From an uncultured Clostridia bacterium (GTDB lineage Bacteria > Bacillota > Clostridia > TANB77 > CAG-508), in the NCBI GenBank assembly GCA_947626555.1, contig CANQSP010000010.1:1-42139 (forward strand): 42,139 nt of DNA, written 5' to 3'. The notes under the pieces were generated by a model. The model did no database searches. It saw only the letters and a program-made list of their open reading frames with translations, and was not told where the DNA came from. Made by a program: the position numbers and the translations under genes. Shown here piece by piece: positions 1-8,793 of the stretch. How positions within the stretch are numbered: position 1 is the stretch's first letter; every line of letters begins with the position of its first letter.

Positions 1-126
1 GATTTTGCTACACACTTCCTCCACGTCACACCTCATGGTGGAACGCTTGTGTTTCACTATGTGGTTGGCGATGTATATCTCCACTTCGGACTTTCACCGA
101 TTAACTAAACGACATGCCCGTCGCAC
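1..126 (-). mobile_element. Group II intron, 5' end (partial, runs off left edge)
   Basis: On the minus strand a sequence starting GTGCGACGGGCATGTCG follows the T-rich tail of the rnpB terminator. It continues with CGGTGAAAGTCCG and GTGAAACACAAGC. GUGYG at the 5' splice site and a GGUGAAAGUCC-like segment in domain I are typical of bacterial group II introns. Only the first 126 bases are present; the rest of the ribozyme and any reverse transcriptase lie outside the window. Insertion immediately after an intrinsic terminator is the known habit of class C introns, so class C is an inference from position, not from a maturase sequence. Confidence 0.72.
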
Positions 127-160
127 AAAAGAAAGAACTCGGTCTTATGCCGAGTTTCTT
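127..160 (-). terminator. Intrinsic terminator of rnpB
   Basis: Read on the minus strand, an AAACTCGG / CCGAGTT stem with a short loop is followed by TCTTTCTTTT. It ends exactly where the group II intron begins, so the T-tract doubles as the 5' exon of the intron. Confidence 0.85.
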
Positions 161-165
161 CATAT

Positions 166-522
166 ATAAGTAAATCTGTAAGCCGGGTTCTGTCGTGAAT
201 AGTCATTTATCTACTTTCTATATTACTATAGAACTTACAGCCACCGAGTTAGAAGATGACGAGCAGTCTTAGCCTTCTTTTACGGTGTTGCTCCAGATGG
301 GGTTTGCATATACGCTCTATGTCACCACAAAGCTGGTGAGCTCTTACCTCGCCTTTTCACCCTTACCTAAACACATATTACATTTAGGCGGTAATTTTCT
401 GTTGCACTTTCCTTAAGGTTTCCCTCACTGGACGTTATCCAGCATCATTGCTCTATGGAGCCCGGACTTTCCTCGTACGCAACCTTTCGGTATTGCTATA
501 CGCGACTATTCAATTTACTCAT
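166..522 (-). ncRNA. rnpB: RNase P RNA (catalytic subunit)
   Basis: This is the ribozyme that removes 5' leaders from pre-tRNAs. The minus strand contains the diagnostic 5' block GAGGAAAGTCCGGGCTCC with the following ATAGAGCA, the GGTAAGGGTGAAAAGG region, and the 3' block ACGACAGAACCCGGCTTAC. Helix P1 (GAGTAAAT with ATTTACTT) and helix P2 (GAATAGTC with GACTATTC) can be paired directly, which sets both ends to within a few bases. The gene has its own promoter and terminator and is not part of the neighbouring operon. Confidence 0.97.
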
Positions 523-528
523 AATATT

Positions 529-557
529 ATTTTAATACGTAATATTGAAAAAGTCAA
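529..557 (-). promoter_or_regulatory. Sigma-A-type promoter of rnpB
   Basis: Minus strand TTGACT, 17 bases, TAAAAT. The -10 box ends about 7 bases before the predicted 5' end of the RNase P RNA, which supports both calls. Confidence 0.8.
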
Positions 558-585
558 GGAATTTACTGTTTTCTATAATTATTCA

Positions 586-1566
586 TTATACTATACCTTC
601 AATATTTTCCATTAAATTCTTGTATTTTATATAATATAATGACTTATCTTGCTTCTCAATACAATTATTAAATTCGCCTAAAAGAACATAGGCTTTACTT
701 AATTTTTTCTGATTTTGAATGCTTTTTTCATTTGTATTATTAATCATATTTGTAAAATATTCTTGTGCTGTTGTAAGTTGTTCTTTTGCACCACTCCAAT
801 TTTCTTGTTCAATTAAAGCATATGAAGCTAATATATTTGATTTTGCATATGCAATGTTTATATTAGTAGTATCTTCTGTATAATGCTCTGTATATTTTGG
901 TATATATGAATATAAATTTGATAACATTGCAGCAACATTTTTCTTATCTTCATTTTGAACATCTACAATTAAATCATCCAATTGATTACTAAAATTTAGA
1001 ATATCTTCATTATTTACATTAACAGAATGTAAATCTACAATTATACTTGACCATATTGAATATAAATTTTCAACTTCATTTTTTGTAGAATTCCAATCTA
1101 CTTTCTGTTCTGTTCCTAATATTCCTTGTTCTTTCATTTCATATTGGATATTAGATGATTCGGAATTAGAACTACCTGATGATTCTCCTCCTGAAGATTC
1201 ACTTTTTCCTCCTGATGACCCAGAACTTTCCTCAGAAGATTTGTCTCCAGATGATTGCCCTTCACTAGATTCCTGTCCTTGACCTGAATTTCCTTCACCA
1301 GATTTTCCACTTTCTGATCCTGATTTTTGTGTTTTTCCTTCTCCTTCTGAATTATTATTAGATGTATTTTCTTCCGCTAATACATAATTTGTAAGTTTTA
1401 TATTATTTAAACCATTAATCATACTTATTAGCTTATTTTCTACCATCTTAACTTCTTGTTCTACTTTTTCCTTAGTTTTATTTTTTTCATCACATCCTGT
1501 TAACGTAAAAATTATTCCTGAACTTAATAAAATTATAAATATATATATTAAAAACTTATTTTTCAT
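586..1566 (-). CDS. Putative lipoprotein with Ser/Gly/Glu-rich linker, function unknown
   Basis: The 326-residue product begins with a basic, hydrophobic signal sequence ending in a lipobox (LTGC, Cys25), so it is probably lipid-anchored outside the membrane. Residues about 68-140 are a low-complexity linker rich in S, G, E and K, of the kind that crosses or spaces from the cell wall. The remainder (about 145-326) is predicted to be mainly helical, with spaced aromatic and Leu residues that suggest a TPR-like or helical-bundle fold. An AGAGGTGAAC ribosome binding site precedes the ATG. The gene is divergent from the small gene to its right. I recognise no catalytic motif. Lipoprotein status is well supported; the function is not known. 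Confidence 0.8.
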   Translation of the reverse strand: MKNKFLIYIFIILLSSGIIFTLTGCDEKNKTKEKVEQEVKMVENKLISMINGLNNIKLTNYVLAEENTSNNNSEGEGKTQKSGSESGKSGEGNSGQGQESSEGQSSGDKSSEESSGSSGGKSESSGGESSGSSNSESSNIQYEMKEQGILGTEQKVDWNSTKNEVENLYSIWSSIIVDLHSVNVNNEDILNFSNQLDDLIVDVQNEDKKNVAAMLSNLYSYIPKYTEHYTEDTTNINIAYAKSNILASYALIEQENWSGAKEQLTTAQEYFTNMINNTNEKSIQNQKKLSKAYVLLGEFNNCIEKQDKSLYYIKYKNLMENIEGIV

Positions 1567-1614
1567 AGTTCACCTCTTTTAATTATTATCTGTTTAAAAT
1601 TTCAATTTTATTCC

Positions 1615-1644
1615 TTGTATAGATATAAAAAATTTTTCTATAAT
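1615..1644 (+). promoter_or_regulatory. Possible promoter of the small plus-strand gene
   Basis: Plus strand TTGTAT, 18 bases, TATAAT, ending 20 bases before the ATG of the gene at 1665. The -35 match is moderate and the region is AT-rich, so chance is possible. Confidence 0.4.
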
Positions 1645-1664
1645 ATTATTAAAAGGAGTTTTTT

Positions 1665-1988
1665 ATGTATACCACGGTAAAATTATATAGTAATGAAAAA
1701 AATGAAATTTTTAAGTTTTTAAATAGTTTTTACGATTTTGAAAATAATATTCTTTCTGAATCAAATAAAAAGTCTAATGATTTTTTGGCAAAAGCTAACG
1801 ATTTAGAATGGCAATATAATTATGAAAACCCTATTGAAATGACTGATATAATAGGTACATTTATTGATAATAACGATAAATTTAAAATTAATATGTGGGT
1901 TTCTATAGATAAGGACGTATATATTAATGTTACTGACCAAAATGCTGATGAAATAATTAAATATCTATATGAAAGATTTCCATATTAA
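1665..1988 (+). CDS. Hypothetical protein, 107 aa
   Basis: This is one of the few plus-strand genes I accept. A strong AAAAGGAG lies 6 bases before the ATG and a plausible promoter lies upstream. The protein is acidic, with no signal peptide or membrane segment. Alternating polar and hydrophobic strands in the second half (IGTFIDNNDKFKINMWVS, VYINVT) suggest a small alpha/beta cytoplasmic fold. I do not recognise the family. It lies alone between a divergent lipoprotein gene and convergent dtd. Coding status is supported by the ribosome binding site and by the absence of an overlapping gene on the other strand. Confidence 0.7.
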   Translation: MYTTVKLYSNEKNEIFKFLNSFYDFENNILSESNKKSNDFLAKANDLEWQYNYENPIEMTDIIGTFIDNNDKFKINMWVSIDKDVYINVTDQNADEIIKYLYERFPY

Positions 1989-2034
1989 ACTAATAACTTA
2001 GTCTTTTCTTTTACACCAATTTATGTATTTTTAA

Positions 2035-2062
2035 AGAGGGCTTCCATAATTTGAAACCCTCT
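2035..2062 (-). terminator. Stem-loop between convergent genes (probable dtd terminator)
   Basis: An AGAGGG / CCCTCT stem lies between the convergent 1665-1988 gene and dtd. On the minus strand it is followed by TTTAAAAAT, a modest T-tract, so it more likely ends the dtd transcript. Confidence 0.5.
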
Positions 2063-2091
2063 ACTAATAAAAATTGTTATAATATGATTAT

Positions 2092-2529
2092 TTATTTTTC
2101 TAAGATAATAGTTACTGGTCCATCATTTAAAAGTTCAACTGCCATATCAGCACCAAATATACCATGTTCTGTTTTAATTCCTTCTTTTCTACATTGTTCC
2201 ATAAAATATTCATATAATTCGTTTGCTAAATCTGGCTTAGCAGCATTAACAAAACTAGGTCTATTTCCTCCTGTGCAATCAGCATATAAAGTAAATTGAG
2301 AAACTATTAATAGTTCTCCTCCTACATCTTTTATAGATAAATTCATTTTATCATTTTCATCTGTAAAAACTCTTAGTTTTACTAATTTTTGAACTAAATA
2401 ATCTGCAATTTCTTTTGTATCTGTAGGTGCAACTCCTAAAAGAACAAGAAAACCTTGTTCAATTTGTCCTGTTATATTACCATCTACTGTAACTTTTGCG
2501 TTTTTTACTCTTTGGATAACTAATTTCAC
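2092..2529 (-). CDS. dtd: D-aminoacyl-tRNA deacylase
   Basis: The enzyme hydrolyses D-amino acids mischarged onto tRNA, for example D-Tyr-tRNA, as cytosolic quality control. The 145-residue length is standard for the family. The N-terminus MKLVIQRVKNAKVTV, the active-site strand SQFTLYAD, the NRPSF segment and the C-terminal GPVT motif are all present. The start is GTG at 2529, preceded by AAGGAAAG at proper spacing. It follows gpsA by about 77 bases and is the last gene of the block before a stem-loop. Confidence 0.97.
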   Translation of the reverse strand: MKLVIQRVKNAKVTVDGNITGQIEQGFLVLLGVAPTDTKEIADYLVQKLVKLRVFTDENDKMNLSIKDVGGELLIVSQFTLYADCTGGNRPSFVNAAKPDLANELYEYFMEQCRKEGIKTEHGIFGADMAVELLNDGPVTIILEK

Positions 2530-2606
2530 TGCAATCTTTCCTTATTATAAAAATATTTAGATTTTTATTTGGATTTACCTATAAACCAAAATTTTATTGT
2601 ATATAT

Positions 2607-3596
2607 TTACTCATCTTCAAACTTTTTTTCTCTAGTCATAAGCATATTTACAGCAACATCTGGCTTAAGACCATTATAAAGCATATTGTATACTGCATCA
2701 ATAATAGGAACTTCTACTTCACACTTTTTTGCGAGTTTATAAGCCACTTCAATATTATCTACACCTTCTATAACCATTCCTATTTCTTTTCTAGTTTCTT
2801 CTAAGCTTTTACCTTGCCCCATCATTTTGCCTGCTCTTCTATTTCTACTATGTTCACTTAAGCATGTAACTATTAAATCTCCTAAACCTGTTAAACCATA
2901 AAATGTTTCTTTTTTGCCTCCTAGTGAAACTCCCAATCTTGAAATTTCTGTAAGTCCTCTTGTTATTAATGCAGCAAAACTATTATCTCCTAGTCCTATA
3001 CCTGTTGCAACTCCTGCACAAAATGCTATTATATTCTTTAATGCCCCTCCAAGTTCAATTCCTTTCATATCTTCAGATATGTATACTCTTAAATTTTCAT
3101 TCATAAAAATATCTTGTAATTCTTTAGCAATTTCCATTTTTTCTGAAGAGATAACCATTAATGTTGGCATTCCTTTTGAAACTTCTTCTGCATGACTTGG
3201 ACCTGAAAGAACTGCTAAATTTACATTTGGCATTTCCTCTTTTAATACTTTATCTAATGTATATAATGTTTCCCCTTCAAATCCCTTAGTGCATATTACT
3301 ACTGTTTGATTTGTTACATATTTTTTATATTCTTTTACTGTATTTCTTGTAAATTTAGAAGGTGTTACATGCAAAATATATTCGCTTCCAGATATCGCTT
3401 CTTCATAAGAAGTAGTACAATAAATACCTTCTGGAATAGTTACTTCTGGTAAAAATTTGCATTTTTTTTCTTTGTTTATTAAATCTGCTTCTTCTTGTAA
3501 AAAAGACCATATTTTAATCTCATTTCCTAATTTTGCTAAATGTATAGCTAACGCTGTTCCCCAACTTCCACTTCCTATTATTGAAATTTTCCTCAC
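2607..3596 (-). CDS. gpsA: Glycerol-3-phosphate dehydrogenase [NAD(P)+]
   Basis: Reduces dihydroxyacetone phosphate to sn-glycerol 3-phosphate, the backbone for phospholipids. The N-terminal dinucleotide fold carries IGSGSWGTALA. The catalytic-domain signature GGALKNIIAFCAGVATG (catalytic Lys) and the substrate-binding stretch with GLTGLGDL and SRNRRAG follow, all as in canonical GpsA, and 329 residues is the usual length. GTG start at 3596 with AAAGGAG 8 bases upstream. It is 27 bases downstream of plsY, whose product uses its product, so the two are very likely co-transcribed. Confidence 0.98.
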   Translation of the reverse strand: MRKISIIGSGSWGTALAIHLAKLGNEIKIWSFLQEEADLINKEKKCKFLPEVTIPEGIYCTTSYEEAISGSEYILHVTPSKFTRNTVKEYKKYVTNQTVVICTKGFEGETLYTLDKVLKEEMPNVNLAVLSGPSHAEEVSKGMPTLMVISSEKMEIAKELQDIFMNENLRVYISEDMKGIELGGALKNIIAFCAGVATGIGLGDNSFAALITRGLTEISRLGVSLGGKKETFYGLTGLGDLIVTCLSEHSRNRRAGKMMGQGKSLEETRKEIGMVIEGVDNIEVAYKLAKKCEVEVPIIDAVYNMLYNGLKPDVAVNMLMTREKKFEDE

Positions 3597-3623
3597 TTAA
3601 TTTTCTCCTTTCGATTTTATATA

Positions 3624-4271
3624 CTATTTTATTTTCTTAAAATCTAGTCTATTTTCAGTACCTGTTAAAAGTCTCTTTACATTGGCTCTATGGTTATATA
3701 CAACAAGTATAGCTAATATTATTGCATAAATAATATAATTTCCTTCTGGTACTAAATAAGCACTACCTTCAATTGGTGGCATAAATATAACTAACACTGG
3801 AAATAAGATTGCTGCTGCAATTGACCCTAATGATACCATTCTTGTAAGCAACATTAATACTAATGCAAATACTAAACAAATAAGACCTATATTCCAATTA
3901 GTTACTAATAAAACTCCTAAAGAAGTTGCAACTCCCTTTCCACCTTTAAAATTGAAGAATATAGGAAAAGTATGGCCTAATATAACAGCAATACCTGCTA
4001 ATTGTATTAATAAAGATTTATTTATGTCAGGTATAATTAAACCTGCAATAAACGCAATTAAAATTGCTGCAACTCCCTTTAAAGTGTCACATAAAAGTGT
4101 TAAAGCACCTGCTTTTTTTCCAACAGTTCTTAATACATTTGTGCTTCCTGCATTTCCACTTCCTTTTTCTCTTACATCAAATCCTCCCATTTTTTTACTA
4201 ATAATTACTGAAAAACTTATACTTCCTATTAAATAAGCTATAATTGCTATAATTATATATGCTACGATCAT
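3624..4271 (-). CDS. plsY: Glycerol-3-phosphate acyltransferase (acyl-phosphate dependent)
   Basis: Integral membrane enzyme that transfers an acyl group from acyl-phosphate to glycerol 3-phosphate, giving lysophosphatidate. The 215 residues have an N-out membrane helix start (IIIAIIAYLIGSISFS). They also carry the three conserved cytoplasmic motifs: the GSGNAGSTNVLRTVGKKAG loop, the GHTFPIFFNFKGGKGVAT loop, and the C-terminal YNHRANVKRLLTGTE region. AAAAGGAGG precedes the ATG. It lies between der and gpsA, the common Firmicute arrangement. Confidence 0.98.
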   Translation of the reverse strand: MIVAYIIIAIIAYLIGSISFSVIISKKMGGFDVREKGSGNAGSTNVLRTVGKKAGALTLLCDTLKGVAAILIAFIAGLIIPDINKSLLIQLAGIAVILGHTFPIFFNFKGGKGVATSLGVLLVTNWNIGLICLVFALVLMLLTRMVSLGSIAAAILFPVLVIFMPPIEGSAYLVPEGNYIIYAIILAILVVYNHRANVKRLLTGTENRLDFKKIK

Positions 4272-4337
4272 ATTTATTCCTCCTTTTATTTTACGATATG
4301 GCTTTTATGTTTATTTTTCAAACACAAAGGTCCGCTC

Positions 4338-5657
4338 CTAGTGTTCATTTTTTTCTCTAACTATCATTCTAACTGGTGTTCCAGTTAATCCAAATTCTTT
4401 TCTAATTTGATTTACTAAATACCTTTCATATGAAAAATGAAATAATTTTTTGTCATTTACAAATACAACAAATGTTGGTGGTTTAGTTTGAGCTTGTGTC
4501 ATATAAAAAATTTTTAGCCTTTTTCCTTTATCTGTTGGCGGTTGTACTATTGAAATTGCCTCATTTAAAACCTCATTTAATACTGCTGTTTTTACTCTCA
4601 TAGCATTTTGATTTGCAACACTATTTATCATTTCAAATAAATTATGTACTCTTTGACCTGTTTTAGCAGATATGAATATTATTGGTGCATAAGAAATATA
4701 TGATAATTTGTTATATACATCTTTTTTATATTGTTCTATAGTATTAGTATCTTTTTCATATTCATCCCATTTATTTACTACTATTATTATGCCCTTTCCT
4801 GCTTCATGAGCCTCTCCTGCTATTTTTGTGTCTTGCTCTGTAACTCCCTCATTAGCATCTATCATTAATAAACACACATCTGCTCTTTCTACTGCTAAAA
4901 TACTTCTCATTACACTATATTTTTCTACTTTTTCTTCAACTTTGCTTTTTCTTCTAATTCCTGCTGTATCTATAAATAGATATTTGCCAAATTCATTTTC
5001 AAATTCAGAATCTATGGCATCTCTAGTGGTTCCTGCTATGTCGCTTACAATAACTCTATTTTCACCTAATATTTTATTTATTAAAGAAGACTTGCCTACA
5101 TTAGGCTTTCCTATTACTGCTACTTTTATAATTGTGGATTCATCATCTTCTACAGAGTTTGGTAAATTATCATATATTGCATCTAATATATCCCCTATAC
5201 CTATAGCATTTACTGCAGATACAGGGTATGGATCACCTAAACCTAAGCTATAAAATTCATATATATCATCTGATGTTTTTCCAAAATTATCTGCTTTATT
5301 GCAAACTAAAATTATAGGCTTTTTAGATTTTTTAAGCATTAATGCTATATCTTTATCTGCCTCTGTTACTCCTTGTTTTATATCTGTTAAAAATATAATA
5401 ACATCAGCAACGCCTATAGCAATGTTTGCTTGTTCTCTCATTTGAGATAATATAACATCTTCTGACTCTGGCTCAATTCCTCCTGTATCTATTAAATTAA
5501 ATGTCTTTCCTCTCCATGTAGCTTCAGCATAAATTCTATCTCTGGTAACACCTGGTTCATCTTGAACTATTGATATTCTTTTTCCGACTATATAATTAAA
5601 AAATGTTGATTTTCCTACATTTGGTCTTCCTATAATTGCTACCGTTGGCTTTGCCAT
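4338..5657 (-). CDS. der: Ribosome assembly GTPase Der (EngA)
   Basis: Double-GTPase factor needed for maturation of the 50S subunit. Two G domains in tandem are visible: GRPNVGKST, DTGGIEPE and NKAD in the first, then GKPNVGKSS, DTAGIRRK and NKWD in the second. A KH-like C-terminal domain follows. The ORF track starts 40 codons too early. I place the start at the ATG of MAKPTVAIIG (5657), which has an AAAGGAAAG upstream and gives 439 residues, the normal Der length. The preceding 40 codons are hydrophobic and AT-rich and do not resemble Der. Confidence 0.98.
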   Translation of the reverse strand: MAKPTVAIIGRPNVGKSTFFNYIVGKRISIVQDEPGVTRDRIYAEATWRGKTFNLIDTGGIEPESEDVILSQMREQANIAIGVADVIIFLTDIKQGVTEADKDIALMLKKSKKPIILVCNKADNFGKTSDDIYEFYSLGLGDPYPVSAVNAIGIGDILDAIYDNLPNSVEDDESTIIKVAVIGKPNVGKSSLINKILGENRVIVSDIAGTTRDAIDSEFENEFGKYLFIDTAGIRRKSKVEEKVEKYSVMRSILAVERADVCLLMIDANEGVTEQDTKIAGEAHEAGKGIIIVVNKWDEYEKDTNTIEQYKKDVYNKLSYISYAPIIFISAKTGQRVHNLFEMINSVANQNAMRVKTAVLNEVLNEAISIVQPPTDKGKRLKIFYMTQAQTKPPTFVVFVNDKKLFHFSYERYLVNQIRKEFGLTGTPVRMIVREKNEH

Positions 5658-5791
5658 ATTGCTTCTTTCCTTTCTTCTTATTATTGATAATACATTCTTA
5701 TTTATTTTATACCAATACATATTATAAGTCAATTTTATTATTTCAAAATTTTCAACTTGCCTTTCATAATAACTCATAACATATTTTTACA

Positions 5792-7558
5792 TTATTTTTT
5801 ACTATAAATTTTAATATATAAATAAATATATATGGCAAATGCTACAATAGAAATCATTGATAAAATATAAGAAATTTTTGTTATTTGAGAACCAATATAC
5901 TCTACTTTTATTAAGCCATTTTTTATTCCTTCAATTCTAGTTGATAAATATCCATTTTCTGATTCTTCAGAATTTAGCTCCATTATTTTGCCACTTTCAT
6001 CTTGCACAGTAATTTTGTATCCTGGATAATATAGATATGGTAATTCTAATATTGTATTTTCCTCTAAATTTTCTATTTTGGCAGTCAACCTAATATTATC
6101 TTTATATTCATCATATATACTTGCATTTCCAGATAAAACATAAATTTTATTTTCTCTTTCCATCATATAAGTATGTTGTAACACAAGCGCTTTAACTGGT
6201 AGATACTCTCTATTTATGCTCATATGACTTATTTTTTTATTTTCCATAATGCTATTTTCATAAGTTTCATCCACAGTTGCACTTCTTGTATATCCTTCTA
6301 AAGTATACTTTTCCTCAGACCTTTCTTTATCTCTTTGTATAAATTTAGATACTGTATGTATTCCCAAAAATGTAATTATTGCAATTGAAAATACTGCTAG
6401 AATTATATTAATAGTTTCTTTTTTCGAAATTTTTTCTATTATTAACTGTAAATTTATTCCACTTAGAACTGATGCAAAAAATATAAAAAATCCTAACATT
6501 CTCCATGGATATTGTAATTTACAAAATATATCTGGCATATATTTCCATGGAAAAAATCTAGTACACATTACTATTGAAACTATTGAAAAAATAAAAAATA
6601 TTATATATATTTCTCTGTATTCTTTATTTATTTTAAAAACTCCATATATGCTTATTAAAGTTAAAAAAAGCATTGGTATTCCTATAACAAAAGTAGTTCC
6701 TTCTTCTTCATCTATATCTTGTATAAATTGTGAAAAACGAATTGTATTCTTAGAAGCAAAATCACTATTTGTTTTCATAATATCATCATCCATTATTCCA
6801 TATTTCGCTGAAAATGATGCTTCCAACATTGGAAATACAAACATTGCTGACATAAGTACTATAAAAATTATGTTTATAGCACACTTTTTTAAAACTTGTT
6901 TTTCTTTTAGTTTCTTTATAAAAAACATTATATAAAATACACAAAATATTGCTACATACAAAGTTGAAACTGTATGAGACAATATTAATCCCGTTGCTCC
7001 AATGGCTATGTAATAATGCTTTTTACCATCTCCATTAAATAAATTGTATAACCCTAAAAACACTAATGGTATAAATACTGCTGCCATAAATTCGCCTATT
7101 GCATATCTTATATATATATTTGCCAATTTATATGGTGCTACAATATATAAAATTGCAGAAAATAACGCTATAACTCTTTTTTGCGTTACTTCATTTACAA
7201 ATTTATACATTGTGAATCCAGATAAAATTATACATATCATTCCAAATATTTTTAGTGCTAGTACATATGTAGGAGTAAATAGTTTTATTATTAAAGGTAA
7301 ATAACATGTAACTGCTGGATAAAACAGATTTATTGCATATCCCATTCCATTACAATAATCTAAAGAAAGTATGGGGGGTATTTGTGCCATTTTTATTGCA
7401 TCATCTGTACCAATTGTTCTTAATAAATGTATAAAACCATCATGTGTATTCCTTATATTTATTGATAACAAAGGTAAAGCTATAATTAATCCAATTAACA
7501 AAATAATTGTATAATGCATCCATTTATTATTTATAATTGTTTTCATGAAATCTTTCAT
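5792..7558 (-). CDS. Polytopic membrane protein, PTPS-related (GT-C-like) family
   Basis: The 588-residue protein has about ten to twelve hydrophobic segments. An extramembrane loop domain (about residues 390-560) precedes a final C-terminal helix. The N-terminal pattern with NTHDGFIHLLR after helix 1 and the GMGYAINLFYPAVTCYLP segment matches the family annotated as 6-pyruvoyl-tetrahydropterin synthase-related membrane proteins. That family resembles GT-C glycosyltransferases with an acidic residue in the first external loop. The pterin label is historical; I see no pterin enzyme motif. A role in cell-surface glycan or lipid-linked sugar transfer is an inference. It follows hemW after 3 bases and shares its transcript. 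Confidence 0.75.
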   Translation of the reverse strand: MKDFMKTIINNKWMHYTIILLIGLIIALPLLSINIRNTHDGFIHLLRTIGTDDAIKMAQIPPILSLDYCNGMGYAINLFYPAVTCYLPLIIKLFTPTYVLALKIFGMICIILSGFTMYKFVNEVTQKRVIALFSAILYIVAPYKLANIYIRYAIGEFMAAVFIPLVFLGLYNLFNGDGKKHYYIAIGATGLILSHTVSTLYVAIFCVFYIMFFIKKLKEKQVLKKCAINIIFIVLMSAMFVFPMLEASFSAKYGIMDDDIMKTNSDFASKNTIRFSQFIQDIDEEEGTTFVIGIPMLFLTLISIYGVFKINKEYREIYIIFFIFSIVSIVMCTRFFPWKYMPDIFCKLQYPWRMLGFFIFFASVLSGINLQLIIEKISKKETINIILAVFSIAIITFLGIHTVSKFIQRDKERSEEKYTLEGYTRSATVDETYENSIMENKKISHMSINREYLPVKALVLQHTYMMERENKIYVLSGNASIYDEYKDNIRLTAKIENLEENTILELPYLYYPGYKITVQDESGKIMELNSEESENGYLSTRIEGIKNGLIKVEYIGSQITKISYILSMISIVAFAIYIYLYIKIYSKK

Positions 7559-7561
7559 TTA

Positions 7562-8692
7562 CTACACAAATTCCTCCCACACCAAATTTGCTAAATCAAT
7601 TCCTTTATTAGTTAATTTTATAGAATCTAAATTAACTATTATTAAATTTTCTTCTGCCAATTTTTCTAACTCATTTCTAAATATGTATAATGGATTTTGA
7701 ACAAATTTATTTTTGAAATCACTAATTTTTACACCATCTATTTTTCTTAAACCGAGCATCATGTATTCTTTTTGTTTATCATACAAATTTTGTATTTCAT
7801 GTATTTCTATTTGATTCTTTCCAATTATATACTCATCTAAATTATTTGTATTTGAATATCTTTTATCTTCAAAATATGAATGTGCACCTAGTCCAAATCC
7901 CAGATATTCCATTTGATTCCAGCAATTTAAGTTATGCTTCGATTCATATCCTTTTTTTGCAAAATTTGAAATTTCGTAATGTTTATAGCCTTTCTCCTCT
8001 AATTTATTCTTTACATACCAGTACATTTCTCTTTCCACATCATCATCTGGAAGTTTTAATTCTCCTTTCGAAACTAATTGTTCTAATTTAGTGTTTTCTT
8101 CCAAAATTAGTGAATATACTGAAATATGTTCGGGATTTAACTCTATAATATTTTCTATACTTTCTCTTAAATCTTGGACAGTTTGATTCGGAAGTGCTAA
8201 CATTAAGTCTACATTTATATTTTCAAAACCATTTTCTCTTGCCGTAATATATGTTTGTTTAAATTGCTCAAAATTGTGAATTCTGCCTATTTCGTTTAAA
8301 ATTTTATCATTAGTAGACTGCAAGCCTATACTCAATCTGTTAATTCCTACTTCTCTATATTTTTGTATTTTCTTTTCATTTACGGTACCTGGATTTATTT
8401 CTATTGTTACTTCTGCATTTTTTAATACATTAAACTTTTTTCTTATTGTTTGTACTATCTGTTCAATATAATCTTCGTGAATTATAGATGGCGTGCCTCC
8501 TCCAATATAAACAGTAGAAACTTGAATATTTTGTTTTTTTTCATTTTCTATTTTATTGTTTTCTATTTCATTTATTAGTGATTTTATGTATTCATCCACT
8601 TTATTTTCACATTTTGCAAAAGATAAAAAGTCGCAATAATAACATTTTTGCTTGCAAAATGGTATATGAATGTAAATTCCTATGTCCTTCAT
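7562..8692 (-). CDS. hemW: Radical SAM protein HemW (heme chaperone, coproporphyrinogen oxidase-like)
   Basis: The N-terminal CKQKCYYC gives the CxxxCxxC cluster motif of radical SAM enzymes. It is preceded by GIYIHIPF and followed by the YIGGGTPS strand and a HemN-type C-terminal domain. HemW proteins bind heme and deliver it to respiratory enzymes. The Cys arrangement fits HemW, which lacks the extra N-terminal residues needed for true HemN oxidase activity. The ORF-track start is a TTG. I prefer the internal ATG at 8692, preceded by GAAAGGG, which gives 376 residues, the usual HemW length. Overlap with the next gene is avoided by 3 bases, suggesting an operon. Confidence 0.93.
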   Translation of the reverse strand: MKDIGIYIHIPFCKQKCYYCDFLSFAKCENKVDEYIKSLINEIENNKIENEKKQNIQVSTVYIGGGTPSIIHEDYIEQIVQTIRKKFNVLKNAEVTIEINPGTVNEKKIQKYREVGINRLSIGLQSTNDKILNEIGRIHNFEQFKQTYITARENGFENINVDLMLALPNQTVQDLRESIENIIELNPEHISVYSLILEENTKLEQLVSKGELKLPDDDVEREMYWYVKNKLEEKGYKHYEISNFAKKGYESKHNLNCWNQMEYLGFGLGAHSYFEDKRYSNTNNLDEYIIGKNQIEIHEIQNLYDKQKEYMMLGLRKIDGVKISDFKNKFVQNPLYIFRNELEKLAEENLIIVNLDSIKLTNKGIDLANLVWEEFV

Positions 8693-8766
8693 ATTTTTTC
8701 CCTTTCTAGCTTGGTTCAAGGTACATTACAACAATTATCTATTTTGCGTTTTTTTATCTAAAAGTA

Positions 8767-8781
8767 CCATGCCACATGGTG
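8767..8781 (-). terminator. Short palindrome behind whiA, weak terminator candidate
   Basis: ACCATG-CCA-CATGGT followed on the minus strand by ACTTTTAG. The stem is short and the T-tract poor, so it could also be a simple palindrome. Confidence 0.3.
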
Positions 8782-8793
8782 TATAACTATTAT

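Noticed and set aside
2051-2299. Plus-strand ORF of 82 aa
   Set aside because: Lies antisense to dtd, whose family signature is complete; no ribosome binding site of its own.
5658-5777. N-terminal extension of Der by 40 residues
   Set aside because: Not found in Der proteins, AT-rich, and the internal ATG has a ribosome binding site and gives the standard length.
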